A DNA stretch of 64,000 bases from Silurus meridionalis. Lineage: Eukaryota; Chordata; Actinopteri; Siluriformes; Siluridae. A model generated the notes under the pieces. That model made no database searches. It worked only from the letters and a program-made list of their open reading frames with translations, and was not told the DNA's origin. Below are positions 1 through 11,882 of this stretch, one piece after another; within the stretch, counting starts at the first letter, position 1; each line of letters starts with the position of its first letter. Made by a program: the position numbers and the translations under genes. The stretch covers positions 4,094,889-4,158,888 of the forward strand of contig NC_060896.1 of the NCBI RefSeq assembly GCF_014805685.1. The letters run 5' to 3'.

Positions 1-464
1 CGTCCAAGAGAAATGGTAAGAAACAACTCATACATTCACTATTCATATCCATACATCCGCTATGTATATTCATATATCCACTAATCATATCCATCCACAG
101 TGGCTCTTTACTGACCCATTTTGTGTCATTCAACAACCTTTTTGCTGAACATTACAGCTGCATCTTATTCATCTTATCCATTATCATGAATGACTAATGG
201 AATTCGGCTTATGTGTTACCTCATATTTATACCCCTGTGAAACAAGAAGTCATGATTGAACAATTTTCTGTTCCTAGTCACTCAGGTGTGAGGAAAAAAT
301 AATTCAGAGCAAAATAAAAAAATGTGCCCAGCAGTGGCTTGTGGGAAATGTAGTGTGTGTACATGCTTAAACAAGAAGTTATTAAATTAGATCTGTTTGT
401 TTATCTGCACTGTTTTTTATTGTGATGGTTGTTGAGATGAGAAAAGGTGCAACAAAGTTAAATA

Positions 465-495
<31 letters not shown>

Positions 496-1269
496 TGCAT
501 TAGATTGTGTCTCAGATTGGGGATCGATTGTAATGAGCTCAAATTATTGTCCATTGCAGAGTTTTAGATATTTCAAATGTTCTCTCTGTATTTCCTCCAT
601 ATTTCATCCAGCATGTTTTAATGAAGTGAAAGGAAACTGGTAAACTGGAAACACAGGAACAACAAGAGAAACAGTTTTAGCATTCGGTATAAAATTATGA
701 TGTAATTAGTAAATCTAGTACGATTATATTTAATATAATCAAAACTTTGACTCGTACACACCCAGGCCAAAAAAAACAGTTTGTGTATCTCTAAAGCACG
801 CTTATCTACTCCAACTTCCTGTGCTTTTCGTAAGACTGGATGGTAATCTATGATGTATGGAAAGAAACCATCTGAATTTGACCAAAAATACACAATTTTA
901 TCTGCTGTTATTGTTCAAAAAGCTCATATACTTGATTACATGTTGAAAACACAATCCTAAACACTTTACATGCATTTCGCTGGACATCAGGCAGGAAGAA
1001 CTGGCATGTCCTGCTACCCCAAAGACAAAATAAAGCCTCTGGCACAGAGCGACTGTATTTCACCCAAAAACTCCCTGCCACAGTCGATTGCCTCCCCTGA
1101 TGGGACGTTATTCTTCCACCACAGAAAGGTTTTGTTCCCTCCAGCTCTTTTCCTCTTTCCCTCCATTTTCTTCTTTGCATCAGTGGATATGTTTAAGCAC
1201 TGTGTAACATACCAATAAAGAAAAAGTGAAAAGACTGGGAAAGAAAGTAAATGAGTGAGTGATTGAGAG

Positions 1270-1270
<1 letters not shown>
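1..1270. other. Intergenic, no gene seen
   Basis: No coding exon or recognisable repeat was identified, apart from a short (ATT)n run near 465-493. The small open frames here are short, lack protein-like composition and do not resemble a known family. Confidence 0.5.
465..493. repeat. (ATT)n microsatellite
   Basis: About nine ATT units in a row, visible directly. Confidence 0.9.

Positions 1271-1271
<1 letters not shown>

Positions 1272-1302
<31 letters not shown>
1272..1302. repeat. (GA)n microsatellite
   Basis: A pure GA dinucleotide run, read as CT on the other strand. It produces a spurious Ser-Leu-rich reading frame on the minus strand. Confidence 0.9.
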
Positions 1303-1305
<3 letters not shown>

Positions 1306-1894
1306 AAGGCAGGATTGTTGAGCTGTTCATGCCTCAGCAGGCCTGTCTCATGAACGCAGGCTTTGTGTGGGAGGCTACGTCCTGAACTACACAAACAGCA
1401 AACACGTGCAAGTGTCCCGAACAAGCAGCAGCAAGCGCCGCCATTCAAACGCAAACATACACACTCACAAACAAAGAGATAACAAATTGCACATGAAATC
1501 CTCAAGTGGAGGTACAGAATCATTTTGCAAAAAAAAACGACTGCTTCAGAACTTGTTAGTGGAGATTTATGAATGTTTGGAGGTAAAGTGGTGAGAATCT
1601 TCATCTGAGCTCAACAGAGAGCACTTTCTGAGAAAACTGGAACCTCTGGCTCAGGTAATGTCTTTTAAAGGTAAATAAAAGAATCTAAAGAGACTTTTAT
1701 ATGAACTTTTATGATTAAAACTTGATCCTCAACAGTTTATTTTAATCCTCATTTCATGTTTAACATCTGAAAACAGTGCTCCAATGCCACACGTCTTTCA
1801 GTCTGTTCAACACCAAGTCTCAGGCGTAAACTGTGTCATAAAGCAGCATTGAATTCTGGAAATTGGTGTTCTGACATATTCAGTAGGTTGGATT

Positions 1895-2606
1895 TCTCAT
1901 TTGCAATGTTGGATGAAGTACACAAACCATGTAGTTGAGTAAAAGATACAGAAGGTAAAATATTTCTTTAGTAAAAGTGCTCCTTTTAAATGTTTATTAA
2001 AAATACAAAAGTTTTAACCTTAAATGTACTTAAGTGTCCAAAATATTATGATTTATTATAACTATAATTTTCAATTATCATTTTTATCACTAGACTTTTT
2101 ACTTAATTAACTCAGTTTATGTGAAAAGACTCGAATGTCTCAGCACACTGATCTATTAATAGAATGATATTAATGACTCAAACACTGATTTATTTCTATT
2201 ACAATGATCACAAGCCCAAAACCTTCTTTTCAACTACTTTAGCAAAACAATTGCGCAAATGAGGTCACGTGTGTTGTGGGGAGTTCGCGTCTGGAGTTTC
2301 TTCATCATTTATTCCTCTTTAAATGTTCTGCTTGATGTTAAACTGACGATGAGTAGATAAACCAAGTGCCAATCAGAACGAGTTTAAAACAGAGCGAGCC
2401 CTCTGAATGGTTGCTTGTTGCATGTTTGACCAGTTATGTTTTTATCCTCGTGAATAAAAAAGGAACGACTGATTTCACAAAATTGAGTAGAAAGTTAAAA
2501 GATATTTGCCGTGGAAATAAATTAAAGTCTCCCCTTCAGTAGGTGAAAATAAAAAATACTTGCGTATAGTAACAAATTACATTTACTTGGTTACTGTCCA
2601 CCACTG
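1895..2606 (+). mobile_element. hAT-type non-autonomous repeat, copy A
   Basis: A stretch of about 700 bp that is closely repeated at 38030-39716. It ends in GTCCACCACTG, the inverted form of the CAGTGGTGGAC terminus common in fish hAT-type MITEs. The left end begins near a degenerate CAATGTTGGATG. No convincing 8-bp target duplication was found. It has no coding capacity. The left boundary is approximate. Confidence 0.6.
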
Positions 2607-3280
2607 CTTAGTTATGGTTGTGTTTTTTAGCTAACAGTGAACCTAATTGTGAATTCACATTCCTTGGGTTTCCATAGATTCAATTAACATAGATTCCCAA
2701 CCCTGTAATTGTAACCCAGTGCTTCATCAGTCCAAAGCAACAAGGTTTCTACAGCGAAGGATATTTATGCCAGGGGGAATTCAATGCCATCCTGAGGCTC
2801 CCAATATGCCAGTGGGCTGCCCTGTCCCGCATCCCTAACCACTCCATTATCCTACATACAAAGACAGGCTTGGAAAGGCAAATCTGCCTCTCCCTCACGC
2901 TTTGTTCCTTCTTCCTGAAGAGTGAAAGGAAAAGCAGAGTGACACTGATAGAGAGAAAGAACTAGAAGGAAAGGGAAGGGAGGGAGGTGTGAGAAGTGTA
3001 ACACTAACTCTATTGGTGAAAACCCATAGGCACGAGCAGCAAAAAAAAGATAACGCTGAAAGTGGGACAGGAAGCGACAGAGGCATAAATCTTATTTGCA
3101 CTCGAAGCAGCAATTTCGCAACGCATTAGAGGTTTTTTTTTTCCCACTTAAACTGATGACATCATTTCATCAACACTGCGAAATCGTCCTGCTTGACAAA
3201 GTGCCAAAGTTTGTACCGCCAAAGTCAGTATGTTGCAAGAGCGGATTTGCAGGTGCTGGTGCAGTAGACATGATCTCGGA

Positions 3281-3283
<3 letters not shown>
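2607..3283. other. Intergenic, no gene seen
   Basis: No exon or repeat family was recognised. The open frames at 2895-3113 (minus) and from 3096 (plus) are low-complexity or run into the microsatellites on the right. Confidence 0.45.

Positions 3284-3337
<54 letters not shown>
3284..3337. repeat. (CA)n microsatellite
   Basis: About 27 CA units in an uninterrupted run. Confidence 0.95.
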
Positions 3338-3341
<4 letters not shown>

Positions 3342-3424
3342 AAAAGATCAGTTAATTATTTTTGTGTAGGAAAGCAGTTAAACCATAGCAACATGAGAAG
3401 AACTGCATTTTTTTTATTTATACA

Positions 3425-3427
<3 letters not shown>

Positions 3428-3507
<80 letters not shown>

Positions 3508-3548
3508 GTATACACACTATATATATATATACACACAGTATACACACT
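3428..3548. repeat. (TA)n microsatellite with CACACTATA satellite tail
   Basis: A pure TA run to about 3501, followed by three spaced copies of a short ACACAGTATACACACTATA-type unit. The last of these grades into the end of the Tc1-like relic that follows. Confidence 0.9.
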
Positions 3549-3950
3549 ATATGGACAAAAGTATTGGGATATCTGACCTTTCCTGCTATATGTGGTTCTT
3601 CTCCACAAAGCTGGAAGCACACAATTAAATAGAATGTCTTTGGATGTGGTAGAAGATCTGGTTTACAAGGTTTGGAGTGGAAGATCTTGAGTGGTCTGCT
3701 ATGGAGCTCTGATCTCATCCCTACTGAACACCTTCGGGTTGAATGTGAACGCTGACTGCACCCCAGGTCTCCTCACCTTCATCAGTACCTGTCTTGAACT
3801 CATACCCTTGTGGCTGATGAACACAAATATCCGTAAGCACACTCCAAAACCTAGTAGAACATCTTCCCTGAAGAGTGGAGGGGCAAACTGTGCCCTTATG
3901 GATTTAATGTGGAAGTATAATCTATTATATAATACAAATTAAGTTTAATT
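3546..3950 (+). mobile_element. Tc1/mariner-like relic, copy 1
   Basis: It begins with the terminal motif CTATATGGACAAAAGTATTGG, shared with five other copies in the window. Inside are degenerate transposase-derived segments corresponding to a 'valine/glutamate-rich ... SPDLNP-T-EHL' stretch, broken by stops. The right inverted end (AGGTGTCCACAAACTTTTGTC in other copies) is missing, so this copy is truncated. The family assignment rests on the terminal motif and on similarity to Tc1-type transposase C-termini. Confidence 0.65.
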
Positions 3951-4681
3951 CATGTGTATTATAATATCCGTAATCACAGAATTAGGTCAATCGAGTACGA
4001 TTTGAAGGGATGGGTGTTGTTTTGAGGGTTTGTGTATATTTTTAGGTGTTTCCACAGCTGCATGTAAAACGTTGTTTATAAAAGTAAAACCAGGTTTAAT
4101 GAACCAAAGGGTTAAAATCAATAGAAAAATTTGTTTGCAATTTGCTGTTTATTTTTCACGAAAGCAGTGCAGGGACTTGTATTGAGTTAATATAAGTTTC
4201 AACTTTTAAAAGAAAAAACCAAAAATACAAAATACTGAAGATGAGCATTAGATGAGCTTTAAGATCATATTATTATTACATCATTACAGTAACAGTAGAG
4301 ATCGACGGAAATCTAAAACACGATATGCATGCAGGGTGCGCAAACTTTTGCAGCCTACTATTTATATCCACTCCTGAGAACGACTCATCCAGCAAATGTT
4401 GTGATGAAATGTCCAAATCCCCGTTGCGAAAGATCGTCTGTCTGTAAGAGCGTTTCGAATGAAAGGTCCAGATTTAAAAGAATAGCTCGTGTTGCCTTTG
4501 CGCTATTATGCAAAAGTCTGATCGAATTAAGCCAGAATACAAGGACGCGTGTCTTTCACCTCGTGCCTGTGATGCAGAGCTTTTTTTGGTTAAAGATAAT
4601 GGAAATTTTTTCTCAGCCTCAGGAAAGCAGGCTGATAAATTTCACGCTTCGCTTCACTTTTATGAGCAAAATCCTCCACGA

Positions 4682-4696
4682 GCTAATTTGCATATT
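4682..4696. promoter_or_regulatory. POU octamer-containing 15-mer, copy 1
   Basis: GCTAATTTGCATATT contains the octamer ATTTGCAT bound by POU-family factors. The same 15-mer recurs at 5418-5432. Function is inferred only from the motif and its repetition. Confidence 0.25.
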
Positions 4697-5417
4697 AATA
4701 CGCACTTTGAAGACAAACCCGGTCCTTTAAAAAACACTCTATAATCGTGGCCATACGTGAGCTCGAGGATTAATAGATTGGAAATCTAACTGCCACCAGC
4801 TATCACTGTTCTCCGAATTAACCCCGGCCGTTTATTCGCCAGGCATCGGGCGAGTCAGGACCGGATTTGCTTCCTGCAGTTTTTTAAGTTCAAAGCATTC
4901 CGATCTGCATGTTCTGTGGCATTTATGGTATTCGTATAATGAGGTTTGGCAAGACTATGGCGCGATATCCAAAATCGCTTGATCTGGTTTCGCCTGGATT
5001 CTCAGATTGTGATTGTATTCTAATACCTGGTTCAGCCATCTTCAGTAAGAGTAAGATTCATCCTGGTCAGGGTTCCACATTCATATTCACATTCTCATTG
5101 ACATTCCCATCCAGACCTTAATTTACATCTATTAATGTTTTTGGGAAGTCTGAAGAACCGGGAGAACCGAACTGCTTCAGCTACTTTCAGTAAGAGCCAT
5201 GTTTGCACACTTTCATTTACACCCACATAGGTTTTTCCTCAAACAGTGTTAACTCTTCTTGGAAAAACCTTTAAAACAAATATGCAAAAACGAGGGTCAT
5301 TTCACCAGACAGCATCGAATAGCGATCATATTCCGTTTATTTATCAATTGTATTTATACTTTTGATACTTAATGCACTGGATTGCATTGATTTTCTGTCT
5401 AATTCTACATTTGGATT

Positions 5418-5432
5418 GCTAATTTGCATATT
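5418..5432. promoter_or_regulatory. POU octamer-containing 15-mer, copy 2
   Basis: Identical 15 bases to 4682-4696, in the same orientation. The surrounding sequence is not otherwise alike, so this is not an obvious duplication. Confidence 0.25.
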
Positions 5433-5855
5433 CTCAGCATCTGGAATAAGTGTCCATGCAGGTGCTGATAAAAACAAGTTTTGGGTCGATTTCGGCTCAA
5501 TTTCAGGCCCAACAGGCAAAACGTCTTTATCTAGTAGGAATTAATTTTCTGTGGAATCGACGCAATCACGTGGTTTTGCTCATGAGAACGCCTTCTGGAA
5601 CTTCTAAAACTAATAAAACAAATACAGGTGCTAAATTTGTATGACGAGTCTTGTGAGTGTTCGATTTTTCATATCTGTTTGTCTACTGTTTTTTTTGGAG
5701 CATATTCATGAGCCAGAGGGGGCGAATCCTGGATAAGATTTTACCTTCGGAAAAACTACAACGCAGCTTTGTTTATCGGCGAGAAATAACGGATCGTCCA
5801 CAGGGACTGAGAGACGGATTGTGGAAGCAAGTCCTCCATTTACCACGTCTTGTTT

Positions 5856-5865
5856 TTTATTTATT
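5856..5865 (-). terminator. Candidate p2ry1 poly(A) signal
   Basis: On the minus strand this reads AATAAATAAA, two overlapping AATAAA hexamers about 460 nt past the p2ry1 stop codon. A second AATAAA lies at 5336-5341. Which is used cannot be told from sequence. Confidence 0.35.
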
Positions 5866-6327
5866 CAAAACCATTTCGCAGTTGACGTCTTCTCGTCTTC
5901 TCTTTCAATCGAGGAGGAAATATAGACGGCCTCGGGTCATAGTACTTCTTTTAATTGTGTTGCACTCGGATAATACAGAGCACCGCTCGCTTGTCTAATC
6001 TAACCTGTGGACTGAGCATTGATCGGATGGTTCGTCCATCGCGAGGGTGCAGTTCGAATAATACTGACAATACTGATAGTACAGTACAATGAATGCATAT
6101 TCACATGATAAGCAATTACAGTGAGAACAACGATTATATACAGTACGTGTCACATCAAATCACGTACATGAATCCTGTTATTCCACGTGTACGGAATGTC
6201 CAGTCACTGGCTTACGGCTTGATATTCAATAGTGTTCATGAATTTTTTAGCATCACATTTTTTTGATACGATCAGTGCTTTTTTTTTGTAAAAAGTCAGT
6301 GCACAGTGGAAAAAAGTTCCTGAATCC

Positions 6328-7392
6328 TCAGAGCGGTCTGCTCCCGTTCTCGCCATACTCCGGCAGGCTGTTTAGAGCGGTTTCCTCGCTCTTGGATTGC
6401 AGCACGACTTCACCCTTCCTGGAATTTTTCCTTGTGACCCTGGAGAGCCGCCGTCGAAATGTGTCCCCGGCTAAAAAGTAGAGGATGGGATCTACGCAGC
6501 TGTTGAGGCTGGCTAAACCCCGGGTGACCTGGTAGGTGGCGTAGACCCTGTTGTTGAACTCGCACATCTCAGGGCTCTGGAAGTAGAGCCGGGCTCGCAT
6601 GTTGAGGTTCTTCATGACGTGGAAGGGCAGGTAGGAGACGGCAAAGACGGCGAGCACGATGATGACCAGGTGGATGGATTTCTTGCGGAGTGGCGCGTTG
6701 TCCATATCGTTGTAAATGAGCGCTTTGACGATGAACCCGTAGCAGCCAAAGATGACCACGAAGGGCACGCAGAATCCGAACACGGTCATGCACATGCTGT
6801 AGACGAAGTAACCCGAGAGCTCGTCCTCGGTGGTCGTGTCGTAGCAGGTCGTGACGTTGCGTTTGGGTCCCGTGCGCGAGTAGTAAAGGATCGGCGAGAT
6901 CCCGGCGATCACCACGAACCACACCAAGGCGCTGGTGCGCACCGCGTCCTTCTTATTGAGCCTCCCGAGAGACTTGAGAGGGTGAACGACACCGGAATAA
7001 CGGTGCACACTGATGCATGTCAGGAACAGGATGCTCCCATAGAGGTTGACATGGAAGATAAAGCGCTGCAGGCGGCACATGACATCGCCGAAGATCCAGT
7101 CGGTTTTGTTGAAGTAGTAGAAGATGAGGAAAGGAAGCGAGAGCACGTAGCAGAAGTCCGCCAGTGCCAGGTTGAACATGTACACCGAAATGCTGCTCCA
7201 CGGTCTCATGTGGCACACAAACATCCATATGGCCAGGCTGTTCCCAATGAAGCCGGTGATGAAGACGATGATGTAGACTGTAGGCAGGTAGTAGAACTGG
7301 AAAGCGGTTTTGGTCAGCGAGCAGCCGCGCGTGTAATTCAACGCCTGGTTCTCGGACACGTACGGAATCGTGGTAAAGTTCATGTCTGCCAT
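6328..7392 (-). CDS. p2ry1: P2Y purinoceptor 1 (ADP receptor GPCR)
   Basis: A 354-residue, seven-helix receptor. P2Y1 is the Gq-coupled plasma-membrane receptor for ADP, raising cytosolic calcium in platelets and neurons (family knowledge). Seen here: N-glycosylation sequons at Asn5 and Asn19; the extracellular Cys24 expected to pair with the third loop; TM1 with GFIGNSLAIWMF; ISVYMFNLALADF in TM2; the P2Y1-typical FNKTDWIFGD loop; an HRY motif in place of DRY; an NVTTCYDT second loop; TM6 AVSYLPFHV; and TM7 DPILYFLAGDTFRRRL. The coding region is one exon, as in other vertebrates. The ATG at 7392 is the first in-frame ATG and has A at -3 and G at +4; frame upstream of it only encodes a (GT)n tract. 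Length is slightly below the human 373 because the N-terminus is shorter. The last residues are S-R-P-L, not the D-T-S-L PDZ ligand of the human receptor. Confidence 0.95.
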   Translation of the reverse strand: MADMNFTTIPYVSENQALNYTRGCSLTKTAFQFYYLPTVYIIVFITGFIGNSLAIWMFVCHMRPWSSISVYMFNLALADFCYVLSLPFLIFYYFNKTDWIFGDVMCRLQRFIFHVNLYGSILFLTCISVHRYSGVVHPLKSLGRLNKKDAVRTSALVWFVVIAGISPILYYSRTGPKRNVTTCYDTTTEDELSGYFVYSMCMTVFGFCVPFVVIFGCYGFIVKALIYNDMDNAPLRKKSIHLVIIVLAVFAVSYLPFHVMKNLNMRARLYFQSPEMCEFNNRVYATYQVTRGLASLNSCVDPILYFLAGDTFRRRLSRVTRKNSRKGEVVLQSKSEETALNSLPEYGENGSRPL

Positions 7393-7419
7393 GCTGGTGC
7401 CGGGAAACCAGACAGGAAA

Positions 7420-7460
7420 CAAGTGTGTGTGTGTTTGTGTGTGTGGGTGTGTGTGTGTCA
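7420..7460. repeat. Imperfect (GT)n in p2ry1 5' UTR
   Basis: A GT/TG run broken by a few bases. On the minus strand it reads as CA repeats and lies about 30-70 nt upstream of the receptor ATG. Confidence 0.8.
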
Positions 7461-7919
7461 GGGGCTTGATGGAGAGACCCAGAACAATCACCACCACATC
7501 AGCTCATTCAGCAGTCACGAAAGTCACTCGTGTGTAATCCAAGAAGCTACCTTCACATCGCACAATCCTGCACTCAACATGTCCCATCCAGGCGGAAAGA
7601 AAAAAGGAAAGCATACGCACGCGTCTCGCACCGTGCGCTCGCCGTGCACCGTCTCTGCAACACTCACGAGTACTTCCGCTTCGTTTTCCCCGAGAAACTC
7701 CACCGAGACCCCCCCACCACCACCACCACGGGTGCGTGGACGCGCGTTTGCGCGCCCCCACCCGTGCCTCCGCGGCTCGCGTTCTCGTGCGCTGCGCTGA
7801 GCCGGTTTCGCGCGGGGACGTGGTTAAGGAAAGGCGAGTTGCGCGTGCGAGCGATACAGCTCCCGTTTCGTTTTGAGCGCATGCGGGAGGAGCCGCAGCG
7901 ACACTCATACACACGCGCG

Positions 7920-7924
<5 letters not shown>

Positions 7925-7973
<49 letters not shown>

Positions 7974-7991
7974 AAAGAGAGAGAGAGAGAA
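7925..7991. repeat. (GA)n microsatellite
   Basis: A nearly pure GA run, interrupted by GATGGAGAGAAA, in the CpG-rich region upstream of p2ry1. On the minus (sense) strand it is a CT tract. Confidence 0.9.
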
Positions 7992-8334
7992 GGGAGGAGC
8001 GACGCGTGCACTGCGCCGTACGCGCGCACTTCTTTCACTTTTAATAGATTCACGCCGGTGTTGATCCGAACAGAGACCATGGCTGAAAAAAAATTTAATT
8101 AAATAAAAACACGGACGCTCACGCGTGTCTACAGGCGCCAGGGCTCCCCACGTGTGGCCCGTGCTCGCGCGCGTTCCCGAAACCACCGCTCAACACTTCC
8201 TGTAGAAATGCCGGTGAGTCAGTAAAACTGGCAGCACGGAAAAGTTCTCATGGACGAGGTGCAGGAACATCAAGAATATAACTATAATTATTCTAATTTC
8301 CTATTCAATTCCTTGCATGACGGCACTTAACTAA

Positions 8335-9390
8335 TTTTATGTGCCAAAGAGGCACCCGGTGGGCACTTTACTGCCATTTATGTACCACAGAGGCAGCTAG
8401 TTGGCACTTTACTAGATTCTATATACCACAGAGGCATCCAGTGGCCACTTTACTGCATTTATGTGCCATATAGCCACCCGGTATTCACTTTGCAGCCATT
8501 TATGTTCCACAGAGGCAGCTAGTTGGCACTTCACTGCATTCTGTATACAGCAGAGGCATCCAGTGAGCACTTTACTGCATTCTATATACCACAGAGGCAT
8601 CCAGTAGCCACTTTACTGCATTTTATGTAACATATAGACACCCTAGTGGGCACTTTGCTGCAAATTATATACCATAGAGGCACCACAGTGGGTACTTCAA
8701 AACAATTTAAAGAGTTTTACTGCATTTTGTGTCGCATAAAGGTACACCAGTGGGCACTTTACTACATTTTATGTACCATAGAGGCACCCAGTGTGTATTG
8801 TACTGCAGTTTATTTACAACAGAAGCACACTTATTACAGTTTAAGGACCATAAAGACACCCTGTGGACACTTTACTGCATTTGTTATACCACAAAGGTGC
8901 CAAGTTATGTACCATAGAAACACCACAGTGGGCACTTTAGTACGATTTAAGTACCATAGAGGCGCCCTAGTTGGTGCTTTATAACATTTGTAGCATTAAG
9001 ACACCCTAGTGCGCATGTAACTGCATTTAATCTACCTTAGACGTGCCATAGTGGCAAATTTATTACAATTTAAGGACTATAGAGGTACCCTAGTAGGCAC
9101 TTTACGGTATTTTATATACCAGAGATGTGCCCAGTGGGCTCCTTATTTCATTTGATGTACCACAGAGGCACCTTAGGGGGCACTTCGCGATATTTTATAT
9201 ACGATAGTTGTGCCCAGTGGCTATTTTATTGCATTTGACGTACCATGGAGGCACACTAGTGGGCACTTTATTGCATTTTATGTACCAGAGTTGTGCCCAG
9301 TGGACCCTTTACTGCATTTTATACCATAAAAGCACCCTAGTAAGGACTTTACTACATTTTATGTGCTATAGAGGCACCATAGAAATATGT
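8335..9390. repeat. 41-bp minisatellite, about 26 units
   Basis: Degenerate tandem units with the core ACCACAGAGGCA followed by CCAGTGGGCACTTTACTGCAT. Consecutive cores are spaced close to 41 bp. Units diverge by roughly 15-30 percent and some are shortened. Reading frames across it are repeats without protein meaning. Confidence 0.85.
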
Positions 9391-11440
9391 TTACCAAAGA
9401 TAGACAACTGATTAATATCAAATCATGTTAGAAAACAAGAACATGTTCATATTTTTCATAATCCTGTAAGAGTCTACATATACTGTATAGACTGGGTGTT
9501 ATGACAGTATATGTAGATCAGTTATAACCTTGCTATAAACCTGCCGTAACTTAGCAGCACAATTCCACAAACACTAGCTGGTTTTGGTGTATTTGGTGAG
9601 GGTGCCTAAGACCTCTTCATGGTATTAAACCATATGTACTATGGAAGTACAGAAAAATCTTTTAATACATAAAAAAAGATGCGAATGAGTAAAGAATAAG
9701 TCATTCTCTATAAGTGTGTCTGATAAATTCCCAAGAGCACAATTAAACAAAATCGGGTGATCAAACCTCATTGCTTTACATTTCAGAATTACATCTTTGT
9801 AACTTTCTGCAATCCACTTTACTTAGGAAAAAAAAATCAATCCACTTAGAGAAAAGAAATGCATTAATTACAGTCAATTCACTTTGCACATGCTCCAGCA
9901 GTTAATACAATACAATTAATACAATACAATACCATTAAAAAAACTGCAAAGTCTACCATGGAAACCATTTGAGTTTATTTACACGACGAAAGGAATCGAA
10001 CTCAATCTGATACGTTGTGTTTGCGTATATCGCTCCTGGGAGATGAAGTTCTTTTTCAGATGGATTTTGTGAAATAAAACCGTCATAAATATTCGTAATC
10101 TTTCCTGTCTTATACATATTATTATTACTTTTGGAAAACCTTCACAGATTGTTCAGGGTGATGAAGAAATCACAAAGTAATATGAATATGTTCTGAATAT
10201 ATCGAGCGAAACCCACATAACCATGATGCAGGATCTGAGAAAAGGCCAAAAAGAACAAAAATAAATGGTAAATGATGTGTATATGCATTGGATAAATTTT
10301 CAACCTCTGTGTGCAACATAATAAGCAAATCATTGGTTGTAAATGTAGACACAAATATAAAATATTGGACAGATACGTGTTAGTAAACCATGAATCATTG
10401 TTAGTCACGGCCTCTTTTTCTTGCTGTCTTATACACACATATACACCCATCTGTCCTGCCCTGTTTGACTCATATTCAGGTGAACTTTTCCCTCCAGAAG
10501 GAAATGTCGAGCTGCCGTTTCGACACCGAGATCTCATTCATCACTGCTGCTTGCGGATGATGCAGCGCTGCGTATTTTAGCAAAAGGGGGTTGCGATGTT
10601 TTCCTCCATATATCACTGTGAACTGTCGTTTCATTTCAGATTTCTCTCCTCTCGCTTTCTATCTCTGTCTCTGTGATGTGACCTTGCTTTCTTATCACTA
10701 GAAACTATTTTACATCTGATCAAGAAAAGCCACACGGGCTCTATTAGCCTTCTAGCCTCATTCGTTTTTTGTTTCATGCTTCGCACCCAGTTTGAGCCTC
10801 ATCGGCGGTCCCAGAAAACTCATTCTTCCCATTGTTCTTGTGAGAGCGTTTAGTCTACTTTCACGGGAAACTGGAAACGGTCTGGTGGATAAACAGACGT
10901 GTGAATCCCTGCCTGCCGCTCTGGCCTAATTGTCCAGAAATCGAAGGGCAAAATCAAGAAACAATGACTAAGCGATTTTTTGCTAACAACTGAAATGACT
11001 CTGTGCTATATTTACAACTTTACTGCGCTAGTTCTAATCTCATCTTGCGACTAGAAACCTGACGCCTGTTGCTTTTTTGAAGTGTTACAGTATGCTGCTT
11101 CATTAGGGGTAAAAATAAATGATGACTGAGAATGATGGAGCAGGCAGGGACAGATAACCCTGCATCACCACGTATACCTTAGCGAGCGCTACCGAGAGAA
11201 AAAGAACTCAAAGGTCAATCGAGCAATCATTTATAAAGTGATAAGAAATACAACAAAGGTGTGGCAATGTGCTTGTAAATGTTCAAGAACCACATTATTA
11301 CAATTATACCTTCTGATATACACCAATGAAGCACATCAGATGATCACATCACATCTACTTCAGGCATATATTCAGGTTTTCTGTTGAAATATTTGCAAAG
11401 CCCTGGTTTCCTTTAGAAGAAAATTTACAAGATATACAAT
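9391..11440. other. Intergenic, nothing recognised
   Basis: No exon, RNA gene or known repeat was identified. The open frames at 10142-10580 are AT-rich and unlike any family. Confidence 0.45.
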
Positions 11441-11444
11441 ATAT

Positions 11445-11882
11445 ATATGTCCAAAGGTTTGACACATAAGATCGGTATGTACTTTTTGAAATATCCATTC
11501 CACATTTAGTTCCCATTCGCTAGTTTAAGAACCTTCACTCTTCTGGGTAGATGTTCCACTCGATTTTGGAGTGTGTTTGTGAAAATTTGTGTGAGATTAA
11601 TTCAGGAACAAGGTGAGGTGAGGGGGCCTGGAGTGCTAAAGTCCTAAATATGACTAAATATGCTCCAATTGGGTTGAGGTCAGAGCGCTCTACCAGGCCA
11701 CTCAAGATCTTCATGGAGCTGGCATTGAACACAGGAGCATTGCCATGCTGGAACATGTTTGGGTCTCCTAGTTCAAGTAAAGGGGACATTTAAATCTTCC
11801 ACATTGAAAGACGTCCAGTACAATTGTGTGCCTCCAACTCTGTGATAACAGAATGATATAGTCAGGTGGAAAAGTCAGGTGT
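11445..11882 (-). mobile_element. Tc1/mariner-like relic, copy 2
   Basis: On the minus strand a degenerate frame reads GNAPVFNASSMK and later SDLNPIGAY, which correspond to the DNAPVH and SPDLNP-EHL segments of a Tc1-type transposase C-terminal half. Both degenerate ends resemble the family terminus: TCCAAAGGTTTGACAC at left and GTCAGGTGG...GTCAGGTG at right. It is non-functional. Confidence 0.65.

Larger units (their letters stand above)
3951..6327. other. 3' flank of p2ry1, no further gene seen
   Basis: It contains relatively complex, non-repetitive DNA. Small open frames (for example 4329-4730 and 5657-5998) match nothing I recognise and carry no splice context. Part of it is likely p2ry1 3' UTR, with candidate poly(A) signals at 5856-5865 and 5336-5341. 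Two identical 15-mers containing a POU octamer (4682 and 5418) make it a candidate regulatory region. Confidence 0.4.
7393..8210 (-). promoter_or_regulatory. CpG-rich upstream region of p2ry1
   Basis: Many CpG dinucleotides lie between about 7600 and 8200, unlike the AT-rich surroundings, so this is a likely CpG island carrying the p2ry1 promoter and 5' UTR. It contains an imperfect (GT)n tract at 7420-7460 just before the start codon and a long (GA)n run at 7925-7990. No TATA box was evident. Overlapping reading frames on both strands are low-complexity shadows. Confidence 0.5.

Noticed and set aside
1014..1604. 196-codon minus-strand frame
   Set aside because: It crosses the (GA)n run and is rich in Ser/Leu from it; no family similarity and no splice context.
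4329..4730. 133-codon plus-strand frame in the p2ry1 3' flank
   Set aside because: No recognisable domain, overlapping frame of similar quality, and position in likely UTR or intergenic DNA.
6619..7800. 393-codon plus-strand frame opposite p2ry1
   Set aside because: It is the antisense shadow of the receptor gene, rich in Asp/Glu/His from complementary codons.
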